From JANXUF01 sp043747685 (lineage in GTDB: Bacteria > Actinomycetota > Acidimicrobiia > Acidimicrobiales > Ilumatobacteraceae): 64,000 bases of DNA. Shown piece after piece: positions 8,107 through 16,639 of this stretch. Within the stretch, counting starts at the first letter, position 1; each line of letters opens with the position of its first letter. A program made the position numbers and the translations under genes. The stretch covers positions 1-64,000 of the forward strand of contig JAYTOR010000076.1 of the NCBI GenBank assembly GCA_043747685.1, given 5' to 3'. The notes beneath the pieces are model-generated. The model worked only from the letters and a program-made list of their open reading frames with translations. It searched no databases and had not been told where the DNA came from.

Positions 8107-9298
8107 GAACCCGTTCAACCCGGGTTTCGGGGTAGCGCCACCGCTGCTGGCCGGCCGAGCCGCTCTCGTACACACGGTACTTGCTGGCGTACATCGCGGG
8201 CCGGGTCGCGTGGAGTATCACAGTGTGCTCGTCGGCTCTCGTGGCACGGGCAAGACGGTGCTCTTGAAGGAGATCGCCTCCCAGCTCGAGCGTGAGCGCG
8301 GCGCCGTCGTCATCCCTTGGGCCGGTGCACAGTCGTTGAATGCCCGTCTGCTGTCGGCACGTCCGATCGTCGAGGCGACGCTTCAGACAAAGCCTCGTCG
8401 GCTGAAGGCCGACGTCGAGTTGACGATCAAGGGTGCGCCGGCTGGTGTTGGTTTGGAGGCGAAGGTGTCACCTCGCCGCTCGACCGTCGACAACCTGGAC
8501 CTCCACGACCTCCTCAGCACCCTGGCGCGCTCGGCGGCTGCGAAGAGACGGATGGTGCTGCTGGTCGCTGACGAAATCCAAGCCTCGTCACCGCACGACC
8601 TGGTGCAACTAGCGTTGGCGTTGCAGCAGATCGCCAACACCGAGGCCCTGCCGCTGTCGCTGCTCGCCGCAGGGCTCCCCGCCACTCGTGAACGGTTCGG
8701 GGCAAGCGGCGCAACGTTCCTCGGCCGCCAGCCGTTGACCCCGATCGGTGCGCTCGACGACGCCGCGGTCACCGAGGCCCTGTCCGTGCCGTTCGGCGAT
8801 GCCGGACGAACGGTGTCGCAGCGGGCGATGGAGATGATGGTCCAAGCGACCGGCGGCTTCCCGTACTCGGTGCAGCTTGTCGGCTACCACACCTGGGAGG
8901 CAGCAGATGGGCGGTCGCAAGTGCAGGTGGCGGACGCTAAACAAGGATGTCTGATTGCTCAGCGAGAGGTCGAGGCGCGAATGTTCGTTCAGGACTGGCA
9001 GCGACTCCCACCGGCCGATCGCGCATTTCTGGTCGCCGCAACCTTTGTCGCAGACCCGCGCGGCTTGGCGGCGACCGCGGCCATCGCGACGCGTATGGGC
9101 CGCACACGTGCCAGCTTGAGCGCCGCACGCGATCGGGCGATCAACGACTACGGCCTGCTCGTGATTCCCCGCCAGGGACAGTTGCAATTCACCCTTCCTG
9201 GGTTTGCCGACTGGGTTCGTCGAACCGTCAAGGCCGAGGCCGCAGCGAATCGTGTCGCACGAACCGCAGTGGTCGAGCACCCACACCCCGAGCCGTAG
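8072..9298 (+). CDS. AAA ATPase, ORC1/Cdc6-like, with C-terminal winged helix
   Basis: A 408-residue ATP-binding protein starting at ATG 8072-8074. Walker A is GSRGTGKT (about residues 56-63) and Walker B is MVLLVADEIQ (about 159-168); sensor-like LLAAGLPATRERF follows, and the last 110 residues resemble a winged-helix domain. This layout (short P-loop ATPase plus winged helix) is shared by ORC1/Cdc6-like and TniB/IstB-like DNA-associated ATPases of genomic islands. The biological role is unknown. Its start lies between two exact copies of a TATCC-type repeat, and it is divergent from the tyrosine recombinase, which suggests a link to element maintenance or transposition. Confidence 0.75.
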   Translation: MTIDTGDIRKYPNPFNPGFGVAPPLLAGRAALVHTVLAGVHRGPGRVEYHSVLVGSRGTGKTVLLKEIASQLERERGAVVIPWAGAQSLNARLLSARPIVEATLQTKPRRLKADVELTIKGAPAGVGLEAKVSPRRSTVDNLDLHDLLSTLARSAAAKRRMVLLVADEIQASSPHDLVQLALALQQIANTEALPLSLLAAGLPATRERFGASGATFLGRQPLTPIGALDDAAVTEALSVPFGDAGRTVSQRAMEMMVQATGGFPYSVQLVGYHTWEAADGRSQVQVADAKQGCLIAQREVEARMFVQDWQRLPPADRAFLVAATFVADPRGLAATAAIATRMGRTRASLSAARDRAINDYGLLVIPRQGQLQFTLPGFADWVRRTVKAEAAANRVARTAVVEHPHPEP

Positions 9299-9475
9299 TC
9301 GGGGATACCTCGCTCGGTCGTGGAACACCGGGGCGTCCCTCAGGCGCCATTACCGGGATCGACGGGCTTGCAGGGTCCGAACGATTGTTCGATACTTGGT
9401 TGATGGCGATATCGGTCACGGAAGTCGAGCACCTGCGACGGTCGGCGGCGATCGCATCGCTGTCGGCCCGAGGTG
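9299..9475. other. non-coding remnant region
   Basis: No gene recognised between the ATPase stop and the small frame at 9476. The sequence has no repeat or hairpin that stands out. Confidence 0.3.
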
Positions 9476-9592
9476 ATGCAGGTGCTCGCAGAGCTAGATC
9501 GTTTGGTCCGCGAGCGCGACGCCGTCGGCGCTGTGCTCACAGCGTTACCCGAACCGCGGGCGCAGGTTCGTTCGGCGTTGAATGAGCCATGA
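9476..9592 (+). CDS. possible 38-residue helical peptide or gene remnant
   Basis: A short frame, ATG 9476-9478 to TGA 9590-9592, encodes a leucine- and charge-rich peptide beginning MQVLAELDRLVRERDAVGAV that would form an amphipathic helix. There is no convincing ribosome-binding site, so it may be the tail of a lost gene: the frame continues open for a few codons upstream. No function is proposed. Confidence 0.25.
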   Translation: MQVLAELDRLVRERDAVGAVLTALPEPRAQVRSALNEP

Positions 9593-9659
9593 CGGATCCG
9601 TGCGGAGACGGACAACGTGGCGGCGTGATCGCCGGTCGGCGTGTGTCGGCGTGGTGGCG

Positions 9660-10640
9660 TCAGCGCTCGAAGGAGCGAGCGGCGGTTGGCGAGTTCGGCC
9701 CTGTTGGCGTGGTCCGGGGTGCGAGAAGGGCGAGGTGCTCGACAAACTGCGCACCGGCGCGCCGGTCACGCCAGTCGGTGTGGCCGAGCGCAGCGTTGAC
9801 GACACGGCTCCAGTCGGATGGTTTGCGGCGTGCGAAATCGTCGACGACGAGCTGGTGATGTTGGCGCAGCCCGTAGCGGACGAGGTCGGGAAGCTGCTGT
9901 TGGCGTTGCGTCCACCATGTCAACGCGGTATCACGGCGGCGGTCGGCGTCTCGGGACTGCTGGTGGGCTGGGGCGGTCGCTGCCCATTGTTTGGTGGTGG
10001 CATGTGCGGATTGTTGGTTGTCGCCGCGGGTGACGGCGGCAGCGAACGCGACGTCGACGCTGAGGTCGCCGAGGTTGAACTCGTCATGGTCGTGACCGTT
10101 GCTGACGACGAACACACGGTTGCCTTCACGGTCGCGTGTCATGCCGACATACAGCGATTGGGCGGTCGTGCGTGGCGTGACGATGATCGTGCCGGTGTCG
10201 ATCGTGCGGCCCTGGGTGCTGCTGGGGGTGACGCAGTGGGCGAGCTGCACGTGCGCTTCCAAATAGTCCCGTGTGATCGTGACGTGTGTCGAGCGTCGGG
10301 TGTGGACAGCGGTCAGAGAACCGTCACAGTTTCGGCCGCTGACTCGCCAGACGTCGCGGTTGCTGACCCGTTCCCCGTCATTGGTGACCAGGACGCTGGT
10401 GTTCTCGCGAGTCTGGATCATGTCACCGACGTAGATCGCGTTGTCGCCGGCGTCGGTGCCGACACGGACACCGAGCCGGCCGTTGACGGCCAACAACGCC
10501 TGGCAGCGCGCTGAGAATCGCGTTCGTGTCAGCGACGATCAACGCGTCTTTCCCGGCGAACGTGTCAACAATCCACGCAGCGGCGGCCTCGTCGATCGTC
10601 ACACCGGTGAGGCGGCCGTGGTCGAGGTAGGGCTCCTCGC
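9660..10640 (-). pseudogene. MobF/TrwC-type relaxase, internal helicase fragment
   Basis: Remnant of the C-terminal SF1 helicase half of a MobF relaxase, the enzyme that nicks and unwinds DNA for conjugation. Two frames carry it: first LTGVTIDEAAAAWIVDTF and ALIVADTN (about 10510-10635), then, after a frameshift near 10510-10530, NAIYVGDMIQTRENT, QGRTIDTGTI and LYVGMTRDREGNRVFVV (down to 9660). The relaxase domain and helicase motifs I-III are absent. Its upstream end abuts, within a few bases, a truncated tetracycline-resistance-type GTPase gene. It cannot encode a working relaxase; whether it belonged to the same element as the VirB4-like gene is unknown. Confidence 0.7.
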
Positions 10641-11434
10641 TCGATCTTGAACACCGCTCCCGACCCAAATCCGTTCGTGTCACTCTCTACGGAACGCAGC
10701 ACCTTCCGGATTGCATGCAACAGATCGGTAATACCGACGCCGGTCAACGCAGCGCCGAAGAAGACCGGCAGGATTTGGAACTGGGTGGTCTGTTCGGCGA
10801 TCGCCTGGCCAAGCACGTGTGGAGCGCCCGGTGTTCCGTCGAGGTAGCCGCGAAGGATCGTGTCGCCGTTGTCGGCCAGCACCTCTGCTGCGGCCGCTGC
10901 GAACGTCGGGTCGCGCAGATCATGGATGGAGAATCCGGCATCTTTCGTGCCGACGCGACACGCCGCACCCATCGCGAGAACATTCGCTGTGAGACGTTGC
11001 GCGATTGCTTCGCGCACTCGTCGGTCATCCACTCCGACCCGATCGATCTTGTTCACGAACACAATCGTTGGCACGCGCAGCCGGCGCAGGGCACGAAACA
11101 GCAGCAGCGTCTGTGACTGGACACCTTCGACCGCCGACACGACCAGAACCGCACCGTCGAGCACGGCCAGCGCGCGTTCGACCTCGGCAATGAAGTCCGG
11201 GTGTCCCGGCGTATCGATGAGATTGATCGTCACACCGTCAACTTCAAACGAGACAACAGCGGACTTGATCGTGATCCCGCGCTGGCGCTCCAGCGCGAGC
11301 GAGTCCGTCTGTGTGGTTCCGCTATCTACGCGACCGACCTCATCGATGACTCCAGCCGCGTAAAGCAGCCGCTCGGTCAGGGTCGTCTTACCCGCATCTA
11401 CATGCGCCAGGATCCCCAAATTTACCATTGCCAT
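10634..11434 (-). pseudogene. truncated Tet(M/O)/Otr(A)-type ribosomal protection GTPase
   Basis: The first 267 residues match an EF-G-like ribosomal protection protein: G1 AHVDAGKTT, switch RGITI, DTPGH, NKID and the family end of the G domain at GAVFKIERG. Full-length members are about 640 residues; here the homology stops at about 10634 and relaxase sequence follows in another frame, giving a hybrid frame that stops at 10565. Domains II-V, needed to displace tetracycline from the ribosome, are missing, so no resistance is expected. The start ATG (11432-11434) is intact, with a second in-frame ATG two codons later. Confidence 0.8.
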
Positions 11435-11792
11435 CTCGCGTCACATCCTCTAGATCGGCATCACATCCCAGATCGATGAACAGCAACGCTTGATGCATGA
11501 GATCCTCCAGAGGAGATTGGCGTTGCCTTCCTACCACAGCCTCAGCGCCGTGGACGATCGAATTTCCCAGTGCCGCCTACCGAACCTGAGTGGCGGGCGA
11601 GGGAGTGCCATGGCTGACGTCGTCCCCGACCGCCGGCTCCCGGCGGCGCATCTCGATCAACGGGGTGTTGGTCGTCACGCCCGCAACGCCACCGACCCGA
11701 TGCGTCGCGAGCTGGCCATGGCCTCGGTCGCGCAACTCGCAGCAGCGCCCGTTCGTCGACGCCAGACTGATGCGGGATCATCGTCGGACAGC
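11435..11792. other. unassigned decayed region
   Basis: About 360 bases between the truncated resistance gene and the GNAT remnant. Several frames are open but none gives a recognisable protein, and codon-like periodicity changes frame around 11600-11760, which suggests an older broken gene that I cannot identify. Confidence 0.3.
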
Positions 11793-12173
11793 GTGGTGAC
11801 CTTGCGTCCATCAACACTCGAGGGCGTCCCACTGATCATCGCCGGCCGAGATGCGGTGTTCCGCCGATTCATCGGCGAAGGATCTGTCGTTCCTCGCCCA
11901 AAGTACTGCATCATCGTTGACGGCTCGGGGGTGGCTGGCGCCGGACGAAGTGAACATCGGCGACCGCGTCTTTCCCGAACACCGCAGGCGCGGCTATGCG
12001 ACCCGAGCGGTCGGGCTGGTGCTGGCCCAGCTGAGAAGTGGCACCGACGTCGGCGTCGCCACGTTGGTGATCCATCCGACAACTCGCCGTCGATCGCGAT
12101 CGCTCAGCGGCATGCCTTCGAGCGGGTCGACGACGTGGAGGACACGACAGCCTGTCGCGTACCGCTGGCCTGG
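11793..12173 (+). pseudogene. GNAT acetyltransferase with two frameshifts
   Basis: Three segments of one GNAT N-acetyltransferase lie in alternating frames. The first (from GTG 11793) gives VTLRPSTLEGVPLII and PKYCIIVDG. The second frame (about 11935-12075) gives WLAPDEVNIG and the acetyl-CoA-binding stretch FPEHRRRGYATRAVG, with strand VATLVIHP. The third returns to the first frame with DNSPSIAIAQRHAFERV and CRVPLAW. About 14 residues that normally link the first two blocks are also missing. The two shifts rule out a functional product unless the sequence has errors. The substrate is not inferable. Confidence 0.65.
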
Positions 12174-12184
12174 ATCGAAAGGTT

Positions 12185-12454
12185 TCGGACTACGTGGGCT
12201 CGAACTTCTTCATCTCGAGTGCCGGCATGTCCAACCCGGCGCTGCTCCACCACGCCCTTGCGGCCACAACGATCGGCTACCTGCTGTTCCCGACGGACTA
12301 CCCCTGCCAACGACCGATCAAGGACGAACTGAAGCAATGCCTAATCGAGTTCGACACTGACGAAGATCTCAGCAAGTTCACCGCTGGCAATGCCCGACTA
12401 CTCTTCGGTATGGACCAGTCGAGCGCGTCGACAACTCGACGTTGCCGCTGCTGA
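12185..12454 (+). pseudogene. amidohydrolase-family C-terminal fragment (copy 1)
   Basis: The frame encodes SNFFISSAGMSNPALLHHAL, then LLFPTDYP and a tail with KFTAGNARLLFGMD. These are the last three blocks of metal-dependent amidohydrolases of the ACMSD / resorcylate-decarboxylase type (usual pattern: N-F-Y-I-T-S-G-x-F, then D-Y-P, then GNAxRLLGL). The N-terminal two thirds, with the metal-binding His residues, are absent, and the frame runs directly out of the GNAT remnant. Non-functional remnant. Confidence 0.6.
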
Positions 12455-12601
12455 GTTTGTCATCGAAGACCTGCGCTCAGCACGCGCACGAGATCGGGAT
12501 GGTCATCTCCTGAGGACCAGGATGACGATGATGATGATGAGAAGAAGGCCGATACCTCCACCGATATACATACGCCATCTCTACCCGCCAGGAGCTGCCC
12601 G

Positions 12602-12715
12602 CAAACACTGCTCCACCACGCCTTCGGCGCAACGACGATCGACCACCTGCTGTTCTCGACGGACTATCCCTTTCGACAACCGAACAATTTCGAGCTGCAA
12701 CGACCAGCCGATGCA
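12602..12715 (+). pseudogene. amidohydrolase-family fragment (diverged copy 2)
   Basis: A second, shorter copy of the same motif: TLLHHAFGATTIDHLLFSTDYPF-like sequence, matching copy 1 (12240-12330) at roughly three quarters of nucleotides. It lies about 360 bases downstream in the same orientation. Between the copies (12455-12600) nothing is recognised apart from a short GATGAT run. It points to a partial tandem duplication followed by decay. Confidence 0.5.
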
Positions 12716-12733
12716 TTGTCCCCAGCGCGAATG

Positions 12734-13285
12734 TCAGCGTCCGCCGCGGAACAGGGCGGTGAGATCCAACGAAGGCACGTGGCGCTCCGTGGCCAGTGCC
12801 ACGTAGGTTCGCGCAAGCATGTCTTTGCCGGCGCCGAGCACGGTCGCCACGATGCCGATGGCTTCAGCAAGTTCGGCAGGATCGGTCGACACAACGACAT
12901 GCCTCCACGTGGCTTCTTCGAGGACGTTGAAGGCCGTCTGAACCTCAGAGATACCAAAACCGCCTTCGAAGCGCTCGCGGGCGATGGTTTCTGCATACCG
13001 TTGGATCGGAACGAGGTCGCGCTGATCGAGCGACGCAAGCACTACCTCGAACAACGATCGAATACGACGGTGACGCTCGTCCGCCCCGACGTCGTCGTAG
13101 TGCACCAGCTGACTCCTGTCGAGTGCGCTACTCGCTGCGTCCACGATGGCTGCGGCCCCGCGTTCGAGAACGGCGGTGACAGCGAAGGGTTGCTGTGAAT
13201 GCATCACTGGTCGGCCGTACTGCGTCGTCCCGTCGGTCGGCGTCGTCGGGACGCCTGCAGCCGGCGACTGCGCAAACGACGTCAT
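12734..13285 (-). CDS. RsbRD-like N-terminal-domain regulatory protein
   Basis: A 183-residue soluble all-helical protein. The region from about residue 40 to 160 (YDDVGADERHRRIRSLFEVV, then RYAETIARERFEGGFGISE and VLEEATW) resembles the helical N-terminal domain of RsbR/RsbRD stressosome proteins, also found alone in actinobacteria near signalling genes. There is no STAS domain. Its ATG (13283-13285) overlaps the TGA of the alcohol dehydrogenase gene as ATGA, so the two are translationally coupled. It probably senses or transmits a stress signal; the partner is unknown. Confidence 0.65.
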   Translation of the reverse strand: MTSFAQSPAAGVPTTPTDGTTQYGRPVMHSQQPFAVTAVLERGAAAIVDAASSALDRSQLVHYDDVGADERHRRIRSLFEVVLASLDQRDLVPIQRYAETIARERFEGGFGISEVQTAFNVLEEATWRHVVVSTDPAELAEAIGIVATVLGAGKDMLARTYVALATERHVPSLDLTALFRGGR

Positions 13286-14301
13286 GATGTCCGCAGATCG
13301 AACACGAGCCGGGCTTCTACCGTCCCGGCGAGAACCTCGGCAATTGCCTGATTGACCTGGTCGAGTTGGCGCGACTCGCGCACGACCGTGGTCCTTCCGG
13401 CAGCGTGCAGGGCGAATGTTTCCCTGAGGTCGAGCCTCGTCCCGACGAACGACCCGACGACCTTGATCCCTTTCAACACCGTTTCGAAGATCGGCAGGCG
13501 CATGATGTTGTCCTTCGGCAGCCCGACGAGGACGAGCGTTCCATTGCGCTTCAAACTGGCCAGGGCCTGCTCGCAGGCAACAGGCGACGCGGCCAAGGCG
13601 ATCGCACAATTCGCGCCACCGAGAGCCTGGATCTCCTCGACTGCATCGTGAGTCTTCGAGTTGATGGTGTAGGCGGCACCGAGTTGTTTGGCGACGTCGA
13701 GTTTCGCCTCGACGAGGTCGACTGCGGCGACGGTCGCACCGGCGATCTGCGCGTACTGCACGGCGAGATGGCCGAGGCCGCCGACACCGAAGATCGCCAC
13801 GAGATCGGATGAACGTGCGCCGGAAACCTTGATGGCCTTGTACGTCGTCACACCGGCACAGGTGAGCGGGGCAGCGTCGAGCGGATCGATCTCGGCGGGG
13901 ACAAGTCCGACGAATGCAGCGTCGGCGACCACATATTCAGCGAACGCACCATTGACCGAGTATCCGGTGTAACGCGCATCCGGGCACAGGGTCTCCCATC
14001 CCGATGCACACGCCTCGCAGGCGCCACATGCCCAACCGAGCCACGGAACTGCGACACGATCGCCCTCGCGTACTCTGGTCACCCCTTCGCCGAGGCGTTC
14101 GACGACACCGACACCTTCGTGACCCGGTATGAATGGCGGCGACGGCTTCGCCGGCCAATCACCACCCGCTGCATGAATGTCGGTATGACACAGACCTGAC
14201 GTCTCTACACGAACGAGAATCTGCCCGACCGCTGGCACCGGAACGGGCACCTCCTCCACGACCAGTGGACTGCCGAACTCGTGCACGACTGCTGCCTTCA
14301 T
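13282..14301 (-). CDS. zinc-dependent alcohol dehydrogenase (AdhP/AdhA-like)
   Basis: Medium-chain NAD-dependent alcohol dehydrogenase of 339 residues, reversible alcohol/aldehyde oxidation. Catalytic zinc ligands lie in SGLCHTDIH and PGHEGVG; the structural-zinc loop CGACEACASGWETLC has all four Cys; the coenzyme motif GVGGLG follows at about residue 176; the end is RLVFDLR. ATG 14299-14301 has a strong Shine-Dalgarno (GAGGAGG) eight bases upstream, which fixes the start although the frame is open further. It is divergent from a TetR-type gene, a likely regulator, and coupled to an RsbRD-like gene downstream. The preferred substrate is not known; AdhP-like enzymes favour short primary alcohols. 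Confidence 0.9.
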   Translation of the reverse strand: MKAAVVHEFGSPLVVEEVPVPVPAVGQILVRVETSGLCHTDIHAAGGDWPAKPSPPFIPGHEGVGVVERLGEGVTRVREGDRVAVPWLGWACGACEACASGWETLCPDARYTGYSVNGAFAEYVVADAAFVGLVPAEIDPLDAAPLTCAGVTTYKAIKVSGARSSDLVAIFGVGGLGHLAVQYAQIAGATVAAVDLVEAKLDVAKQLGAAYTINSKTHDAVEEIQALGGANCAIALAASPVACEQALASLKRNGTLVLVGLPKDNIMRLPIFETVLKGIKVVGSFVGTRLDLRETFALHAAGRTTVVRESRQLDQVNQAIAEVLAGTVEARLVFDLRTS

Positions 14302-14470
14302 GGCGACCTCCTCGATGGATGACCTCATTGTCCGCCGACGAAGGCGGCGCCGACCAGGGTCGAACGTCATCAGGAGCAGCGATTCAGGCGACGAACGCCG
14401 AGAACGAGGTACAGGTCGACGCGATGAGCGTGAGCGGAGACCCCGGGGTTGGTCGGGGTAGCGTCGATCA

Positions 14471-14809
14471 GTGGCCCGCACCGCTGAACACTCGACCTCG
14501 ACCATAAGGAGCCAGCGGCGCCGAGCCGAGCTTCTCGAGGCCGCCAGGCGGGCGTTCGAGAAAGGAGGATATGTCGAGACCAGCGTCTCGGACATCGTGC
14601 GGATCGCCGGTGGATCGCGGGCCCCCTACTACTCCTATTTCACGTCGAAGGATGATGCCCTCGGCGTGCTCGTCGACGAGTTGACCGACGACCTGTCCGC
14701 TGCAGCCACGCAACCAGTCGTCGGCACAACAACACCGTTCGAGAACCTCTCGCGACGATTCGTCAATTCATCGCCAAGATCATGCCATGCAACTGGAAAC
14801 TGGCGATGA
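14471..14809 (+). CDS. TetR-family regulator, N-terminal domain (probably truncated)
   Basis: The first 75 residues are a clear TetR DNA-binding domain: RAELLEAARRAFEKGGY, the helix-turn-helix SVSDIVRIAGGSRAPYYSYF and TSKDDAL. Start is a GTG at 14471. Family members are about 200 residues; here the frame ends at 112 residues, and dioxygenase homology begins in another frame at about 14770. The ligand-binding domain is therefore missing or replaced. It is divergent from the alcohol dehydrogenase, its probable target, and may bind DNA without an effector response, or be non-functional. Confidence 0.65.
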   Translation: MARTAEHSTSTIRSQRRRAELLEAARRAFEKGGYVETSVSDIVRIAGGSRAPYYSYFTSKDDALGVLVDELTDDLSAAATQPVVGTTTPFENLSRRFVNSSPRSCHATGNWR

Positions 14810-15520
14810 AAGCGGTCGTCGAGGCGTACCACGTGGCGATCGCCGATCCGCAGGTCCTCGGCTACTACGGCGACTCGAACACACAGTACGACGTGTGGCC
14901 CGGCATTCGTCACGTCAGCCGGATGATCAGCGTGCAAGCCGTCCCGAGTCCTTCGATGAAGGGCATTCCGCCGGAGCGGACCATTGAGGAAATGCGTCGC
15001 AACGTGCCGTTCTTCGCCGGTAGGCCGATCGAGGTCGGCGACGGCGAAACAGCCAGAGCAAAGCTGGCACAACGATCCCGGGAGCAGATCGCCCGGTCGA
15101 CGCAACTCGACATGTCGGCGCTCTCTGACACGGAATCGTTGGACCTCGTTGAGTACATGCTGTTCCCAACATGGTTCCCTGGGCGGCCAAGCGCTCCCGA
15201 TCACGTATCGGTTCCGACCGAACGGGGACGATCCGGAGGGTCGATCGTGGAGATCATGGCCCTCTTCTCGAACTCAATTGACGGCAGCCACCCCGCACCG
15301 GCGACGATGACGATGCTGAGCGCCGATCAGAAGTGGGCCGATGCCCCGAACTCGGATCCGCGGCGATGGTCGCCGATCAGGACACCGACAACCTGATTCG
15401 CATCCAGAAGGGCCTCCGCACATCGCGCAAGCCCGGCGTCACGCTCGCTCGATACCAGGAGAGCCGCCTCCGACATTGCCACGCCACCCTCGACGACTAC
15501 GTGAACGCGTCGCCCGTGCA
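14770..15520 (+). pseudogene. ring-hydroxylating dioxygenase large subunit, C-terminal remnant with frameshifts
   Basis: Matches the catalytic half of Rieske non-haem-iron oxygenases. IMPCNWKLAMKAVVEAYHV carries the conserved NWK and the first iron-ligand region; EYMLFPTWFP follows; frame changes near 15180-15240 give LPITYRFRPNGDD in a second frame, then IMALFSNS back in the first; after another shift near 15330 comes VADQDTDNLIRIQKGL and RKPGVTLARYQESRLRH. The N-terminal Rieske 2Fe-2S domain is missing, replaced by TetR sequence. At least three frameshifts make it non-functional. The original substrate is not inferable. Confidence 0.75.
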
Positions 15521-15628
15521 GATCAGAACGACGCGCTGATGAACGATGAACGCGGCGACTGCTTCGTCAGCGTGTCGATAACGCCACGCAGGAGTCAGTC
15601 GCCGGCCCGCTCGGGTCGGGCGATTGGG

Positions 15629-16639
15629 TCAGCCGGCCGGTGACGTCGGCTTCCACGAATGGAGCGCCTGGTAGTAGTTCGCCCGCTCGTACACCTCGGG
15701 GTCCGGCACGTTGCGGCGGCTGATGCTGCCCTTCAGTTGTTCGACGCTGTCGTAGTCGCGTTCCTCCATCCATGCACGCATCTCGGCCTCCATCACGATG
15801 AGGTGCTCCGGGCCACGTCGCAACAGGGCGCTGGTGGTCATCACGGCGTCGGCGCCGGCCAGCAGCAGTTTCAGCGCGTCGTCACCGGTGTGCGCACCGG
15901 TGGTCGCAGCGAGGGAGCAGGTGGTGGTGCCGCTGAGGACGCCGATCCAATGCAGCGGAAGACGGAGTTCGGCGGAGGTCGACAGTTCGAGACGCGGTGT
16001 GACCTCGAGTGTGTCGAGGTCGATGTCGGGCTGGTAAAAGCGGTTGAACAGCACCAACCCATCGGCCCCGGCGTTTTGCAGTGCAGCGGCAAAATGGGCG
16101 AAGGCCGTGAACCATGGTCCGACCTTCACCGCCAGCGGAATCGTGATCTCGGCGCGGACCGCTTCGACGAGTTCGATGTAGCGTCGTTCGACGTCGGCAG
16201 CGCTCTGGCGGGGGTCGGTCACGACGTCGTAGAGGTTCAGTTCGATGGCCTGTGCGCCGGCGTCGGCGAGGTGCCGGGCGTATCGCACCCAACCGCCTGG
16301 CGTTGTGCCGTTGAGGCTGGCGATCACCGGGATCGACAGGTGGTTCCTGGCCTCCTCGACGAGCGTCAGATGGCGATCAGGATCGGTTTCGACGCTTCCG
16401 ACATCCGGGAGATACGTCAGCGCTTCGCCGAACGACTCCGTGCCCTGATCGCGGGCGAGGTCGAGGGCGAAGGCGTCGCCTTCGATCTGCTCCTCGAACA
16501 ACGACGGCAGCACGACGGCTCCCGCTCCGGCCAGCTCGATTCGTTCCCACATCTCCGGGTTCCCGGTGAGCGGACTCGCCGATGCCACCAGCGGACTGCT
16601 GAGGGTGAATCCGAGGTACTTCGTCGTGAACGTCGTCAT
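15629..16639 (-). CDS. dihydroorotate-dehydrogenase-like flavoprotein
   Basis: A 336-residue FMN-binding TIM-barrel protein related to class 1 dihydroorotate dehydrogenase. Visible are the N-terminal strand LGFTLSSPLVASASPLTGNP, the substrate-loop-like ASLNGTTPGGWV, AIELNLYDVV, the FMN-contact lysine in LAVKVGPW and a C-terminal GADAVMTTSALL. It lacks the usual NxxCPN signature around the active Cys, so it is probably not the pyrimidine-pathway enzyme. Its ATG overlaps the stop of the pyruvate:ferredoxin oxidoreductase gene (TGATG), a pairing that suggests ferredoxin- or flavin-linked electron transfer; the reaction is unknown. Confidence 0.8.
   Translation of the reverse strand: MTTFTTKYLGFTLSSPLVASASPLTGNPEMWERIELAGAGAVVLPSLFEEQIEGDAFALDLARDQGTESFGEALTYLPDVGSVETDPDRHLTLVEEARNHLSIPVIASLNGTTPGGWVRYARHLADAGAQAIELNLYDVVTDPRQSAADVERRYIELVEAVRAEITIPLAVKVGPWFTAFAHFAAALQNAGADGLVLFNRFYQPDIDLDTLEVTPRLELSTSAELRLPLHWIGVLSGTTTCSLAATTGAHTGDDALKLLLAGADAVMTTSALLRRGPEHLIVMEAEMRAWMEERDYDSVEQLKGSISRRNVPDPEVYERANYYQALHSWKPTSPAG

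Noticed and set aside
9342..9362. ATTACCGGGATC, similar to the complement of the recombinase-side repeats (GATTACCGGAATAGC)
   Set aside because: Only about 10 of 14 positions agree and there is a single copy, so it is not supported as the other end of the recombinase element.
12520..12545. GATGAT microsatellite-like run
   Set aside because: Short, imperfect, in a decayed region; no coding or regulatory meaning could be supported.
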